Of a stretch of DNA of 64,000 nucleotides, positions 1 through 8,931 are shown piece by piece; within the stretch, counting starts at the first letter, position 1; each line of letters begins with the position of its first letter. The notes beneath the pieces are model-generated. The model worked only from the letters and a program-made list of their open reading frames with translations. It ran no database searches and was not told the origin of the DNA. This stretch comes from a bacterium (lineage in GTDB: Bacteria; Myxococcota_A; Polyangia; Nannocystales; Nannocystaceae), in assembly GCA_024742475.1 (NCBI GenBank), contig JANSYI010000021.1, forward strand, positions 103,768 through 167,767. The letters are read 5' to 3'. Made by a program: the position numbers and the translations under genes.

Positions 1-363
<363 letters not shown>

Positions 364-466
364 GCAGATTCCGAAGGCGCACTCTACCCGCTGCGGACGC
401 TGGAGAAAAGGCCGCCAGCGCGCTCAGTTCGGCTGAAATCGGGACAATTGGGAGATCTCGAACGAC

Positions 467-1699
467 CTACTGGAGGCCGCGGAGATCGGTCGCGGACTTC
501 ACGGCCCGGACGGCCTGGATGAAGGCCGCCTTGCGCAGGGAGACCCCGAACTCTTCCATGACACCGCGCAGAGTCTCGTGGGCCCGCGTCATGATGGCGT
601 CGAGCTCGGCGTTGACCTTCTCCTCGGTCCACTTGAAGTTCTGCAGGTTCTGCACCCACTCGAAGTAGCTGACCGTGACCCCGCCTGCGTTGGCGTAGAT
701 GTCGGGGATGCAGACGACGCCGTTGCGCTCGAGGATTGCGTCGCCTTCGGCGGTGCACGGCCCGTTGGCGCCCTCGAGCACGTACTTGGCCTTGACGTCG
801 CCCGCGTTGTCGGCGGTGAGCACGTGACCGAGGGCGGCGGGCATGAGCACGTCGCAGTCGGCCACGAGCAGGTCGTCGTTGCTGATCGGCGTGCTGCCCG
901 GGAAGTCGACCACCGAGCCCGTTCGCTCGACGTGGTCGCGCAGGGCGGGGATGTCGAGCCCGTCGGCGTTGAAGATGCCGCCGTTGATGTCGCTGGTGGC
1001 GATGATCTTCGCGCCTTGCTCGGCCATCAGATGAGCGCCCCAGCTGCCGACGTTTCCAAAACCCTGGACGACGACGCGCTTGCCCTCCATCGAGTCGCCC
1101 GCCGCGGCAAGGACCTCGCGCAGCGCGAACATGCAGCCGCGGCCCGTCGCCGACCCTCGACCCAGTGACCCGTGCAGCTCCACGGGCTTGCCCGTGACCA
1201 CGCCGGGCTTGAAGCCATGAAGTCGGGTGTACTCATCGAAGAACCACCCCATCACCGTGGCGTTGGTGTTCACGTCGGGCGCGGGGATGTCTTGGTCGGG
1301 GCCGATGAAGTCGTGAATCTGCCGGACGAACGCACGGGTGAGCCGCTCGAGCTCTGCTTGTGAGTAGTCGCGGGGCTGGATCGCGATGCCGCCTTTGGCT
1401 CCGCCGTAGGGCACCCCGACCACGGCGGTCTTCCAGGTCATGAGGCTCGCCAGCGATCGGACCTCGTCTTCGTCGACCTTGGGGTGGTAGCGAAGCCCGC
1501 CCTTGTAGGGCCCGCGGGCGTTGTCGTGCTGAACGCGGTAGCCGATGATGCTCTCGACGGTGCCGTCGTCGCGAGGCAGGACCACCTCGACGCGGAGCTC
1601 ACGGCTGGGCGTTCGGAGCAGGCGCTTGTAGTTCTCGTCGAGGCCGAGGATGTCGAATGCTTCCTGCAAGAAATGATTGGTGGTCTCGTACGGTGTCAT
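467..1699 (-). CDS. gdhA: Glu/Leu/Phe/Val family glutamate dehydrogenase
   Basis: Oxidative deamination of glutamate to 2-oxoglutarate and ammonia with NAD(P), cytoplasmic. About 410 residues from the ATG at 1699, the usual family length. Visible signatures are the substrate-binding segment GPYKGGLRYHP, the catalytic-lysine segment PYGGAKGG, the PAPDVNTN aspartate loop, and a Rossmann NAD-binding turn GFGNVGSWG in the second half. An in-frame GTG at 1753 would add 18 unrelated residues; neither start has a convincing Shine-Dalgarno, so the ATG matching the family N-terminus was chosen. Cofactor preference cannot be settled by eye. It is transcribed toward gyrA; a leucine dehydrogenase role is possible but less likely at this length. 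Confidence 0.9.
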   Translation of the reverse strand: MTPYETTNHFLQEAFDILGLDENYKRLLRTPSRELRVEVVLPRDDGTVESIIGYRVQHDNARGPYKGGLRYHPKVDEDEVRSLASLMTWKTAVVGVPYGGAKGGIAIQPRDYSQAELERLTRAFVRQIHDFIGPDQDIPAPDVNTNATVMGWFFDEYTRLHGFKPGVVTGKPVELHGSLGRGSATGRGCMFALREVLAAAGDSMEGKRVVVQGFGNVGSWGAHLMAEQGAKIIATSDINGGIFNADGLDIPALRDHVERTGSVVDFPGSTPISNDDLLVADCDVLMPAALGHVLTADNAGDVKAKYVLEGANGPCTAEGDAILERNGVVCIPDIYANAGGVTVSYFEWVQNLQNFKWTEEKVNAELDAIMTRAHETLRGVMEEFGVSLRKAAFIQAVRAVKSATDLRGLQ

Positions 1700-1836
1700 C
1701 GAGGGGGCCCTTGTCGCTGACGATACTGTACGGTCTGCGCTGTCGCTGGCCACGAAAGGGGCCCGTAGGAGGTTCAGCGTGCCGCGCGTCGTCGTTCAGA
1801 GGTAGGCTGGGCAACATCTGCTAGAGCGTTCGGACC

Positions 1837-3327
1837 ATGTCGTCTCGACGCGTGACCGTCATCGGCGCGGGCTTTTCCGGGCTCGCAGCTGCCTCACACC
1901 TCGCCAAGTCGGGGTTCGAGGTGCAACTGCTCGAGCAGCACGATCAAGCGGGCGGTCGGGCGCGGAGTTTCGACGCGGAGGGCTTTCGGTTCGACATGGG
2001 CCCCAGCTGGTACTGGATGCCAGACATCTTCGACCGCTACTTCGCCGCGTTCGGCAAGACGGTCGAGCAGCTGTACGACCTGCGACGTCTCGATCCGAGC
2101 TACCGCGTGATCTGGTCTGGCGAAGACCTCTGGGACATCCCGGCGGGGGTCGAGGCGCTACGAGAGCTCTTCGAGAGTCGGTGCCCTGGTGCGGGCGAAC
2201 CGTTGGACCGTTTCCTCGCGCAAACCCGGTACATCTATGAGTCGGCGGTCGAGGACTACCTGCTACGGCCGAGCCTCTCCATCTTCGAGTTCGTCGATCC
2301 CCGCCTCGTGTTCGAGCTGGGCAAGATGCGAATGCTCCGGTCGATGCACGCGTACGCGAAGTCGTTCTTCGACGACCCTCGCCTGGTACGGCTCGTCGAG
2401 TGGCCGGTGTTGTTTCTCGGCGCGTCGGCGAAGAAGACCTCGGCGATGTACAGCCTGATGGCCTACGCCGACATGGCGCTGGGCACCTGGTATCCGATGG
2501 GCGGCATGCATCGCATCATCGAGGGCATGGTCGAGGTGGCCCTCGAGCAGGGCGTCGATCTTCGGCTCTCTCGACGGGTCGAGTCGGTGGTGACCAAACA
2601 GGGGCGCGTGGTGGGGGTGCAAACCGAGCGTGAGATGGTGGAGTGCGACGCGGTGGTGGCTGCCGCCGACTACCACCACGTCGAGCAGAACCTCCTCGAG
2701 CGCGACGACCGTCAGTTTCGGGAGACGCAGTGGGCGCGCAAGACGATGTCGCCATCGAGCCTGCTGTTCTACCTCGGGGTCCGCGGCAAGGTGGACGGCC
2801 TGCGCCACCACACGCTGTTCTTCGACCGCGATCTCGACGCGCACATGAGCGACGTCTACGAGCGGCCCGCCTGGCCCAAGGAGCCGCTCTTCTACGTGTG
2901 CTGCCCCTCCAAGACCGACCCCTCGGTGGCGCCGGCCGAGGACGAAAACCTCTTCGTGCTCGTCCCCCTCGCTCCGGGTCTGCAGGATTCGGACGAGGAG
3001 CGGGAGAAGATCTTCGAGCTCGTCCTGCGTCGCATCGAGGAGGTCGCCGGGTCGAGCATCCGGGAGCGCATCGTCTATCGGCGGCACTACGCGATGAGAG
3101 ACTTCGAGCGCGACTACGGCGCCTACAAGGGCAACGCCTACGGCATGGCCAACACGCTGTCGCAGACCGGCCCCTTCAAGCCTCCGCTCCGCTCGCGCAA
3201 GGTCGACAACCTCTACTTTGCCGGCCAGCTGACGGTTCCTGGGCCAGGCATGCCGCCCAGCCTCATCTCTGGAGAGCTCAGCGCCAAAGTCCTGACCGAG
3301 GACCTCGGCGCCGCCTCGCCATCCTGA
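1837..3327 (+). CDS. crtI: CrtI-type phytoene desaturase / carotenoid oxidoreductase
   Basis: FAD-dependent desaturase that introduces double bonds into phytoene or a related carotene at the membrane surface. 496 residues. An N-terminal dinucleotide-binding motif (VTVIGAGFSGLAAASHLAKS, residues 6-25) is followed by an acidic-ended beta strand (LLEQHDQAGGRARS). The C-terminus carries the CrtI signature NLYFAGQLTVPGPGMPPSLI. The mid-region phrase FDMGPSWYWMPDIFD also matches CrtI proteins. No phytoene synthase or other crt gene is adjacent, although the gene pair at 4381-6842 has isoprenoid-synthase-like aspartate motifs. The 3' end is overlapped antisense by the reading frame of a broken nitrilase gene. 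The exact substrate is not predictable. Confidence 0.9.
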   Translation: MSSRRVTVIGAGFSGLAAASHLAKSGFEVQLLEQHDQAGGRARSFDAEGFRFDMGPSWYWMPDIFDRYFAAFGKTVEQLYDLRRLDPSYRVIWSGEDLWDIPAGVEALRELFESRCPGAGEPLDRFLAQTRYIYESAVEDYLLRPSLSIFEFVDPRLVFELGKMRMLRSMHAYAKSFFDDPRLVRLVEWPVLFLGASAKKTSAMYSLMAYADMALGTWYPMGGMHRIIEGMVEVALEQGVDLRLSRRVESVVTKQGRVVGVQTEREMVECDAVVAAADYHHVEQNLLERDDRQFRETQWARKTMSPSSLLFYLGVRGKVDGLRHHTLFFDRDLDAHMSDVYERPAWPKEPLFYVCCPSKTDPSVAPAEDENLFVLVPLAPGLQDSDEEREKIFELVLRRIEEVAGSSIRERIVYRRHYAMRDFERDYGAYKGNAYGMANTLSQTGPFKPPLRSRKVDNLYFAGQLTVPGPGMPPSLISGELSAKVLTEDLGAASPS

Positions 3328-3920
3328 AGCTCCACACCGTCGCGGCGCTTGCGGTCGACGGTGAGGCGCAGGACGTCGGGCCGGCTGTAGTGCCCGGTGG
3401 GATCGAAGCTCTGTCTCGCGGCGAGTACGTGGGCGGTGTCGAGGTCGGCGAGCACGAGGCCGTCGGTGGTGGTATCGGGCTCGCGTACCCATGCGCCGTC
3501 GGGCCCGGCGAGGGCGGAGCCTCCGTTGCGGGTCCACGCGTCACCGAGAGCTTCGCGCAGGCCGAAGTCGGGCGGGACGTGATCGATGTCCATGCGGGCG
3601 CCCGCAGACAGCACGAACAGACGGCCCTCGCGGGCGACAAAGGGCGTGATGTCGCGCGTGTTGGCGTCGGTGCCGGGCCACAGGCCGACGTGCAGTTGCG
3701 TGCCCTGGGCGTATAGAGCGGTGCGGGCGAGCGGCATCCAGTTCTCCCAGCAGTTGAGCACGCTGCACCGCACGCCGCGGACGTCGAAGCAGCGCAGGCC
3801 GTGGCCATCGCCTTGGCCCCACACCAGGCGCTCCTCGTGGGTCGGCCGGAGCTTGCGGTGCGCCACGGCGATCTCCCCGGCCTCGTCCAGCACCAGCGCC
3901 GTGCAGTAGCCGGTGCCGCC
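3213..3920 (-). pseudogene. Truncated nitrilase (C-terminal two-thirds only)
   Basis: Carbon-nitrogen hydrolase of the nitrilase branch, broken at its N-terminus. The readable homology starts at a strand ending GYCTALVLDEAGEIAVAHRK and continues through the lysine segment HRKLRPTHEERLVWGQGDG and the nucleophile segment SVLNCWENWMPLART. It ends after GHYSRPDVLRLTVDR. The first ~120 residues, which carry the catalytic glutamate, are missing, so the Glu-Lys-Cys triad is incomplete. Upstream sequence in this frame is low-complexity Arg/Ser translation unlike any nitrilase. The frame stays open to 3213, overlapping the end of crtI by 115 bp; the true stop may have been lost. The break faces a broken GNAT gene starting at about 3929. 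Confidence 0.75.
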
Positions 3921-3928
3921 CGACGCTC

Positions 3929-4381
3929 GCCGGCTTCTTCGACGGCAGCCTGCAGAGCCACCGCTGGGTCGTGCTCTCCGACGCCGACGAAGCCCTGCTC
4001 GCGGCGGCCTACTACGCGCCCGATGCCCTCGCGCGTACGCTGATCGTGGAGACCTCGTCGACGGAGCAGTACGCGTCGACGCGGGCATTCTATGCGAGTC
4101 GGGGCTTTGCCGAGGAAGCACGGATCCGCCAGTTCTACGGGCCGACCGACGACAAGGTGGTTGCCTGGCTGACGCCGATCGATCAGCGGCAGGTCCGAGG
4201 CCGCAAACGGACGACCCCTCAGCACTGCGGGGGGATGCACTCGGTCCGCGGGCTGGGGTTCGTCCGACCGTCTCTGCACGCAGCCGACCGGATCCATCCT
4301 CCACGCCGCAGCTTGATCCTCCGCACGCCTTCGCGTCGCGATGAAATCCCGACCCTGGGCTCGGCGGTTTCCGTAGCGTGA
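3929..4381 (+). pseudogene. Degraded GNAT N-acetyltransferase remnant
   Basis: Remnant of a GNAT acetyltransferase. The segment AGFFDGSLQSHRWVVLSDAD followed by AAAYYAPDALA matches an early GNAT strand region. It then jumps directly to the C-terminal block IVETSSTEQYASTRAFYASR and GFAEEARIRQFYGPTDDK. The central acetyl-CoA-binding loop (Q/RxxGxG/A) is absent, as if internally deleted. No start codon with family-like N-terminus is visible upstream; the frame instead abuts the nitrilase break point. The last ~57 codons (from about 4210) look like read-through. Its stop codon (4379-4381) overlaps the start region of the next gene. A very short functional protein starting at GTG 3971 cannot be excluded but is unlikely. 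Confidence 0.6.
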
Positions 4382-5400
4382 TGATCTCACCTTGGATTCG
4401 TGACCCTGTTCTCGATGGACATGCGGGCGTGCGCTTCGATGCGCGCCGTGCAGCCGCGTGCGCACGGCGAGTGCTCGCGGCCCACGACGGACTCGTCAGA
4501 CGTGCAAGCGAGCGCGCACCCCTTCGCGGACGGAGTCGGATGCTGTGTGCATCATTGGGCCTGCTCGCCGAGGATGCCGCGCTCGCGCTCGGCGCAACGC
4601 GCACGGTCGAAGCCGCGGGAGATGCGGCTGCGCTGTTGTCGCTGCTGACCAAGGTCGACGACGAGGTCATCGATGCGGCGGACTTTCACGGCGGCCCGAT
4701 GCGCCGGGGAGGGCATCGAGCGCTGCGGCGACGGGTGCGGAGCTACCTTGCGCCGACGCTCGACTCGGTGCTCACCGGGCGGCCCGCGACCGACGAGGCC
4801 CGCTGCGTGCTCGCGGCCGAGGTCGGGCGGCAGCTGCAACGACTCGCGGGCAGTCGCGACCGACTGGACCGTCTGCACGGGGTGCTCGCGGCCGGATGGG
4901 AGACGCAGGTGCGGGCGGTGGACATCCTCAGCCGGCACCCCGGGGAGAGCACGCCTGCCGACGTCGCCCGGGTCACGGCGTCGATCAGTGGCGACTGGCT
5001 GCTGATGATCACGATGGTCGGCGGGTTGCCGCCGGACGCCTCGCGAGAGATCTCGGACGCTGAGATCGCGGCGTTCGACCGCTGGGGCTGGCACATCCAG
5101 CGGGCCGACGCCCTGGCCGACTTCATCAAGGACGTCGGTGAAGGGCTGGCCAACAGCTGGGCGGGGATGACCTGCGAGCGCCGCTTCGGATCCGCGTACC
5201 ACGAGGCGGTCGTGCGTCGAGACGTCGCCGCGCTCGAACGCATGCTCGGCGAGTGTGCACACGCCTGCGTCGCGACGGCCGCGGAAGTCGAGACATCGGC
5301 CCATGAGGTCGTCGGGCTCGGCGACGTCGCGGGTGACCTCGCGTGGATCCACGGCATGCTGCTGGGTCGCTGGCGTGCTCGCCGAGGGGGGGCGGCCTGA
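4381..5400 (+). CDS. All-helical protein with two Asp-rich motifs, partner of the DUF5685 protein
   Basis: 339 residues, predicted soluble and almost entirely helical; function unknown. It carries two acidic motifs: VDDEVID (residues 92-98) and DALADFIKDVGEGLANS (243-259). The second has exactly the spacing D-A-L-x-D-x3-D-x3-G-x2-N seen in the DUF5685 protein encoded next (DALEDLEQDLRRGDFN), and the first aligns with VDQWLAD there. The two genes therefore look like distant paralogues. Paired Asp-rich motifs on a helical bundle resemble isoprenoid synthases, and a carotenoid desaturase gene lies 1 kb upstream, but this is inference. The stop overlaps the next ATG (TGATG), indicating translational coupling. 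An in-frame GTG sits one codon upstream (4378). Confidence 0.8.
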   Translation: MISPWIRDPVLDGHAGVRFDARRAAACARRVLAAHDGLVRRASERAPLRGRSRMLCASLGLLAEDAALALGATRTVEAAGDAAALLSLLTKVDDEVIDAADFHGGPMRRGGHRALRRRVRSYLAPTLDSVLTGRPATDEARCVLAAEVGRQLQRLAGSRDRLDRLHGVLAAGWETQVRAVDILSRHPGESTPADVARVTASISGDWLLMITMVGGLPPDASREISDAEIAAFDRWGWHIQRADALADFIKDVGEGLANSWAGMTCERRFGSAYHEAVVRRDVAALERMLGECAHACVATAAEVETSAHEVVGLGDVAGDLAWIHGMLLGRWRARRGGAA

Positions 5401-6842
5401 TGTTCGGGACGCTCGCTCACCCTCGATGTGCATCGCTTCGGGTCGTGCGGAGCTACCGGCAGTTCTACTGCGGCACCTGCCAGGGCCTCGGAGCGCACTA
5501 TGGCCACGCGCGACGGGGCCTGCTCAACCACGACGCCGTGTTCATGGCGATCCTCGCGGACGCCATCCAGGCTGAGCCGGCCTCGCCGAGTCGCTGCCGT
5601 TGTCCCATGATGCCCGTCGTCTTTCGCACGACGTTCGCGCCCGACAGCGTCGCGATCCGCTACGCGTCCGCCGTGCAGATGCTGTTGGTCGACCAATGGT
5701 TGGCCGACCGCGGGGCGGAGGGGCAGTGGCACGCCCGGGTTGCCCGGCCTGTCTTCAGCGCGGGGCCTGCACGAAAGGCAGCCGAGCACCTCGCGGACCT
5801 CGGAGTCGAGCTGCCCGCGCTGCGGGGATTCGAGGCCAGGCAGGTCTCGCTCGAACGGCGCGGCGTCGCGGCTGGGGTCGCCGCTGCACCCACGGCCGCG
5901 GTGCTGGCGATGGCGTTCGAGGCGGCTGCGCTCCTTCCCGGCGCGTCGGATGCCTTTGCGTGCCCGCGGGTCCGCGATGACCTGGCCGAGCTCGGCGCAG
6001 CGGTGGGGGTGGCGATCTATCTGCTCGACGCTCTCGAGGACCTCGAGCAGGACCTGCGGCGCGGCGACTTCAATCCGTGTATCGACGAGGCAGGGCGTCT
6101 GTGCCCGACCCGGAGGCGCGAGGGGGTGGAGTCACTCGACGCAGCGGTCGTGACGGCGATGAGCGCCTGCCAGCGCCTGCCCTGGACCCGACACCGCGCG
6201 CTGCTCGAGGCCGTGCTTCGAAGGTTCGCCCAGCGCTGTCGGGCGGCGCGGTCGAGGTCTCCGGCGCGCAGAACGACAGCGCGTGGCGTGGGGCGAGTGG
6301 GCGCAGCGTTGAGCGCAATGTGGGCGTGGGGCGTGTCGTGGACCGCCCACGCCGGACCCGCCCCCGACCTTCCCCCCGACTTGGGAACGCCCGACGTTGG
6401 GGCACCGGACGTCGGCGCCGAGGCTGCGGGCTCCGAGAGCACCGGCGGGCTCGTCGACGAGCCCGCGGAGCCTGGCTGCAGCGCGTGCGACGGCTGCGGC
6501 CGCCAATGCGACGATGCGTGGGGTGGCTGCTGCGGAGAGTGCGGGAGTTCGCTGCAGAGCTGCGTGACCTGCTGCGAGGGCTGCGGGCGCGCGCCTTCGG
6601 CATGCGGGGCCGCGTCGCTCGATTGCTGTGGAGAGTGCGGCCAGGGTTGTGGAGAGTGCGGCGAATGCTGCGGCGGCTGCCGCGGTGGCTGCAACGAGTG
6701 CGGCCAGGGGTGCAGCGAGTGTGGGCAGGGGTGCAGCGGGTGTGGGCAGGGGTGCAGCGAGTGCGGCCAGGGGGGCAGCGGGTGCGGCGAGTGCGGCCAA
6801 GGCTGTGGTGAGTGCGGCCAAGGTTGCGGCCACGGCTGCTGA
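5400..6842 (+). CDS. DUF5685 family protein with a cysteine-rich repeat tail
   Basis: 480 residues. The N-terminus MFGTLAHPRC followed by YRQFYCGTCQGLGAHYG (C24, C27) and LLNHDAVFMAIL is typical of DUF5685. A further Cys pair (C66, C68) and the acidic block LLDALEDLEQDLRRGDFNPC (209-227) also fit. After a Pro/Asp/Gly linker with the repeat PDVGAPDVGA (about 320-345), residues 360-480 contain 34 cysteines. These are arranged largely as CGQGCSE/CGECGQG units, encoded by 21-bp tandem repeats. The role is unknown; metal binding by the tail is plausible. Start chosen at the ATG overlapping the previous stop. A 12-bp hairpin follows the gene. Possible paralogy with the upstream gene is described there. 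Confidence 0.8.
   Translation: MFGTLAHPRCASLRVVRSYRQFYCGTCQGLGAHYGHARRGLLNHDAVFMAILADAIQAEPASPSRCRCPMMPVVFRTTFAPDSVAIRYASAVQMLLVDQWLADRGAEGQWHARVARPVFSAGPARKAAEHLADLGVELPALRGFEARQVSLERRGVAAGVAAAPTAAVLAMAFEAAALLPGASDAFACPRVRDDLAELGAAVGVAIYLLDALEDLEQDLRRGDFNPCIDEAGRLCPTRRREGVESLDAAVVTAMSACQRLPWTRHRALLEAVLRRFAQRCRAARSRSPARRTTARGVGRVGAALSAMWAWGVSWTAHAGPAPDLPPDLGTPDVGAPDVGAEAAGSESTGGLVDEPAEPGCSACDGCGRQCDDAWGGCCGECGSSLQSCVTCCEGCGRAPSACGAASLDCCGECGQGCGECGECCGGCRGGCNECGQGCSECGQGCSGCGQGCSECGQGGSGCGECGQGCGECGQGCGHGC
6696..6830 (+). repeat. 21-bp tandem repeats encoding Cys/Gly units
   Basis: Six copies of a 21-bp unit encoding E-C-G-Q-G-C/G-S/G begin at 6696, 6717, 6738, 6759, 6789 and 6810. A 9-bp interruption lies at 6780-6788. 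Copies differ mainly at synonymous or Ser/Gly positions, which indicates repeat expansion within the coding sequence of the DUF5685 gene. Slippage could change copy number between strains. Confidence 0.85.
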
Positions 6843-6868
6843 TCTGCGCATGCCTTCGCGACGCGAGA

Positions 6869-6898
6869 AGGGGCGCGACCACACTCGGTCGCGCCCCT
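6869..6898. terminator. Bidirectional hairpin terminator between convergent genes
   Basis: A perfect 12-bp inverted repeat (AGGGGCGCGACC, loop ACACTC, then its complement) lies between two convergent stop codons (6842 and 6920). No long T-run follows, so termination efficiency is uncertain. Confidence 0.7.
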
Positions 6899-6919
6899 CT
6901 CCGTGCCGCGCTCAGGCGG

Positions 6920-8722
6920 CTAGTCGCCGTGCTGCGCGTCGCGGCGCGTGGCTCTGCGATACGCGAACGCGCCGAGGATGAGCAACCCGCCGACCGCCAT
7001 GAAGCTCAGACCGCGAAGCGGGAGGCTGGCGTGCGCCGTATCGACGAGCACCACCTTCACCGCGCCCATGGTCAGGGCGGCCAGGCCCACGTGTCGCCAG
7101 AGCCTCTGCTCCAACCGAAGGCCACCGACGACAAGTCCCAGACCTGCTGCGGCCAGCGGCACGGTAATGACGGCGGGGTTGGTCGTCAGCAGGGCCATGG
7201 CGAGCAGGCGCATCGAGGCGAGGGCGGCAAAGCCCGCGGTCGCGAGTCCGAGCGCGCCGTACTGCTCTGTGGTGCCGCGCGAGGGGCGAGCGCGAGCCAG
7301 GAGGGCGAGGCCAACGGCGACCAACCCGACGATGGCGCCGAACTCGGGCCCCATCGTCGTCGACGTTTGAAAGACCACGGCGGTGAGGATGAGCGCGCCA
7401 AGATACGCCTTGGACCCGAACTCGAAGCCCGTGCTCGGAGAGAAGAGCGTACGTGCGAACACGAGGGCGAACGGCACCAGGCCGAGCACGTATCGCCCCG
7501 CGATGGTCTCGGGACCGGCGACCAAGACGATCGCCGCATGTGCCATTAGACCGAGCGTGACCAAGCCCGCGTGCAACGAGCCGCTGCGCGAAGACCACAG
7601 GCCGACTCCGACGAGCATCAGCGCCGTCATCGCTCCGGCACCCAGGGCCCATGGCTCCGCGGAGGACCAGAGGGCTTGGCTTGCCGCACACATCGCAGGC
7701 GGGACGGCGAGCGCGAGGTACCCCTGGCGGCCCGACCACACGAGGGCCATCGCGATCGCCATCATGGCCCACCAGCCGACCATCGCCGGCATTCCGCCGA
7801 TGAGCGCCCCGCCCGTGCAGGCCATCACCCAGCCCAGGCCGAGCGTGACCCGGTGAAGCGCCGCGCTGCGCCGCGCGACGACGTACGAGAACCCGATGTG
7901 TCCCGCCGCGAGCAGGACCGTGGCCACCGCGAGCGAGGGCAGGTGGTGCATGAAGGCCCAGCCGGCGGTTGCCCAGGCGGCGATGCCACCCATCAAGACG
8001 CGCGCGATCGCCTGTAGTTCGTTGTTGCCCTCCGAGGCTTGCACCGCGAGGCGCCACGTCGAGGCCGCACCGGCCACGACCAAGACCCCCGCACTCGCGA
8101 CGAAGGCCATCGAAGTGCTCGCGTCGAGGTTCGTCGAGCCCCAGCCGATCAGCAGGGCCCATGTTCCGAGCAGACCGACGGTGGGAAGCTCGGGCCAGTT
8201 GCGGCGCACATCGAGCACGGAGAACGCCGTGAGCACGCCGAGCTGGTAGACCATCAGCTCACCCAGCGCTCCGCCCCCGCTCGAAGTCAACGCCGGCGTC
8301 GCGCAGGCGCCGACGGCAGCCAACGAGGCCATCAACCGCAGGCGCAGCCGGTCGGCGAGCACCATGCACACCACGGTCGCGGCGACCAAGGCGGCGAACG
8401 CCACGCCAGGCCCGATGAACTCATGGACGTGGCGCGCGACGAGCCACGTCGAGAACCAGGCGCCGAGTCCCGCACCACCGACCGCGCCGGCGACCTCGGG
8501 TTGGCCCCGCTTGGCGAGAGGCCAGGCCGCGGCCGTGAGCACCACCGACGCGATGCCGCCCAGGGCGAGCTTGTGGCTGGTCCCAATCCACCCCTGCTCC
8601 ATGGCGTGCCACGCGAGGAACATCAGGCCGACCAAGAGCGCGCCGCCCCCGGCGATGGCCAGTGGCCACACCGCGGACTCGCGCGGAAGGTTCACCTCTG
8701 AATCGTCGAAGTCATCGTCCAT
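6920..8722 (-). CDS. DUF2339 polytopic membrane protein
   Basis: 600 residues and nearly all hydrophobic, with roughly 18-20 membrane segments. There is a short acidic cytoplasmic N-terminus (MDDDFDDSE) and a basic C-terminus ending in an Arg-rich stretch. The segment SVLDVRRNWPELPTVG and the repeated Gly/Ala-rich helices fit the DUF2339 family of large inner-membrane proteins, whose function is unknown. The ATG at 8722 is preceded by a GGGGGG ribosome-binding stretch. It is monocistronic: convergent with the DUF5685 gene on one side and separated by 209 bp from the next minus-strand gene upstream; that 209-bp gap shows nothing recognisable. Confidence 0.8.
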   Translation of the reverse strand: MDDDFDDSEVNLPRESAVWPLAIAGGGALLVGLMFLAWHAMEQGWIGTSHKLALGGIASVVLTAAAWPLAKRGQPEVAGAVGGAGLGAWFSTWLVARHVHEFIGPGVAFAALVAATVVCMVLADRLRLRLMASLAAVGACATPALTSSGGGALGELMVYQLGVLTAFSVLDVRRNWPELPTVGLLGTWALLIGWGSTNLDASTSMAFVASAGVLVVAGAASTWRLAVQASEGNNELQAIARVLMGGIAAWATAGWAFMHHLPSLAVATVLLAAGHIGFSYVVARRSAALHRVTLGLGWVMACTGGALIGGMPAMVGWWAMMAIAMALVWSGRQGYLALAVPPAMCAASQALWSSAEPWALGAGAMTALMLVGVGLWSSRSGSLHAGLVTLGLMAHAAIVLVAGPETIAGRYVLGLVPFALVFARTLFSPSTGFEFGSKAYLGALILTAVVFQTSTTMGPEFGAIVGLVAVGLALLARARPSRGTTEQYGALGLATAGFAALASMRLLAMALLTTNPAVITVPLAAAGLGLVVGGLRLEQRLWRHVGLAALTMGAVKVVLVDTAHASLPLRGLSFMAVGGLLILGAFAYRRATRRDAQHGD

Positions 8723-8931
8723 GTCCCCCCAACGCGGCCTCGCGCGGGCAGACTTCCGTGCGCAATCGCGTGCGCGGGGGTGATCACCGCTGCCGATGCG
8801 CGGGAACGTCGATTCGACCCCAGGGTTGCATGGGGCCTGCGAGCGCTTTGGGCTCGATCACAGGCCCGGCCGTGCAGATGGTTGCACCGTGTGGCCCTCG
8901 ACCACCTGCGCCCTCCATGGGGGACTTGGCC

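Noticed and set aside
6696..6830. Regular 21-bp repeats that could suggest a CRISPR-like array
   Set aside because: Units are contiguous, in frame, encode Cys/Gly repeats, and have no spacers.
4381..6842. RiPP precursor/modifying-enzyme interpretation of the Cys-rich tail
   Set aside because: No maturase, protease or transporter gene is adjacent and the tail is fused to a 350-residue domain.
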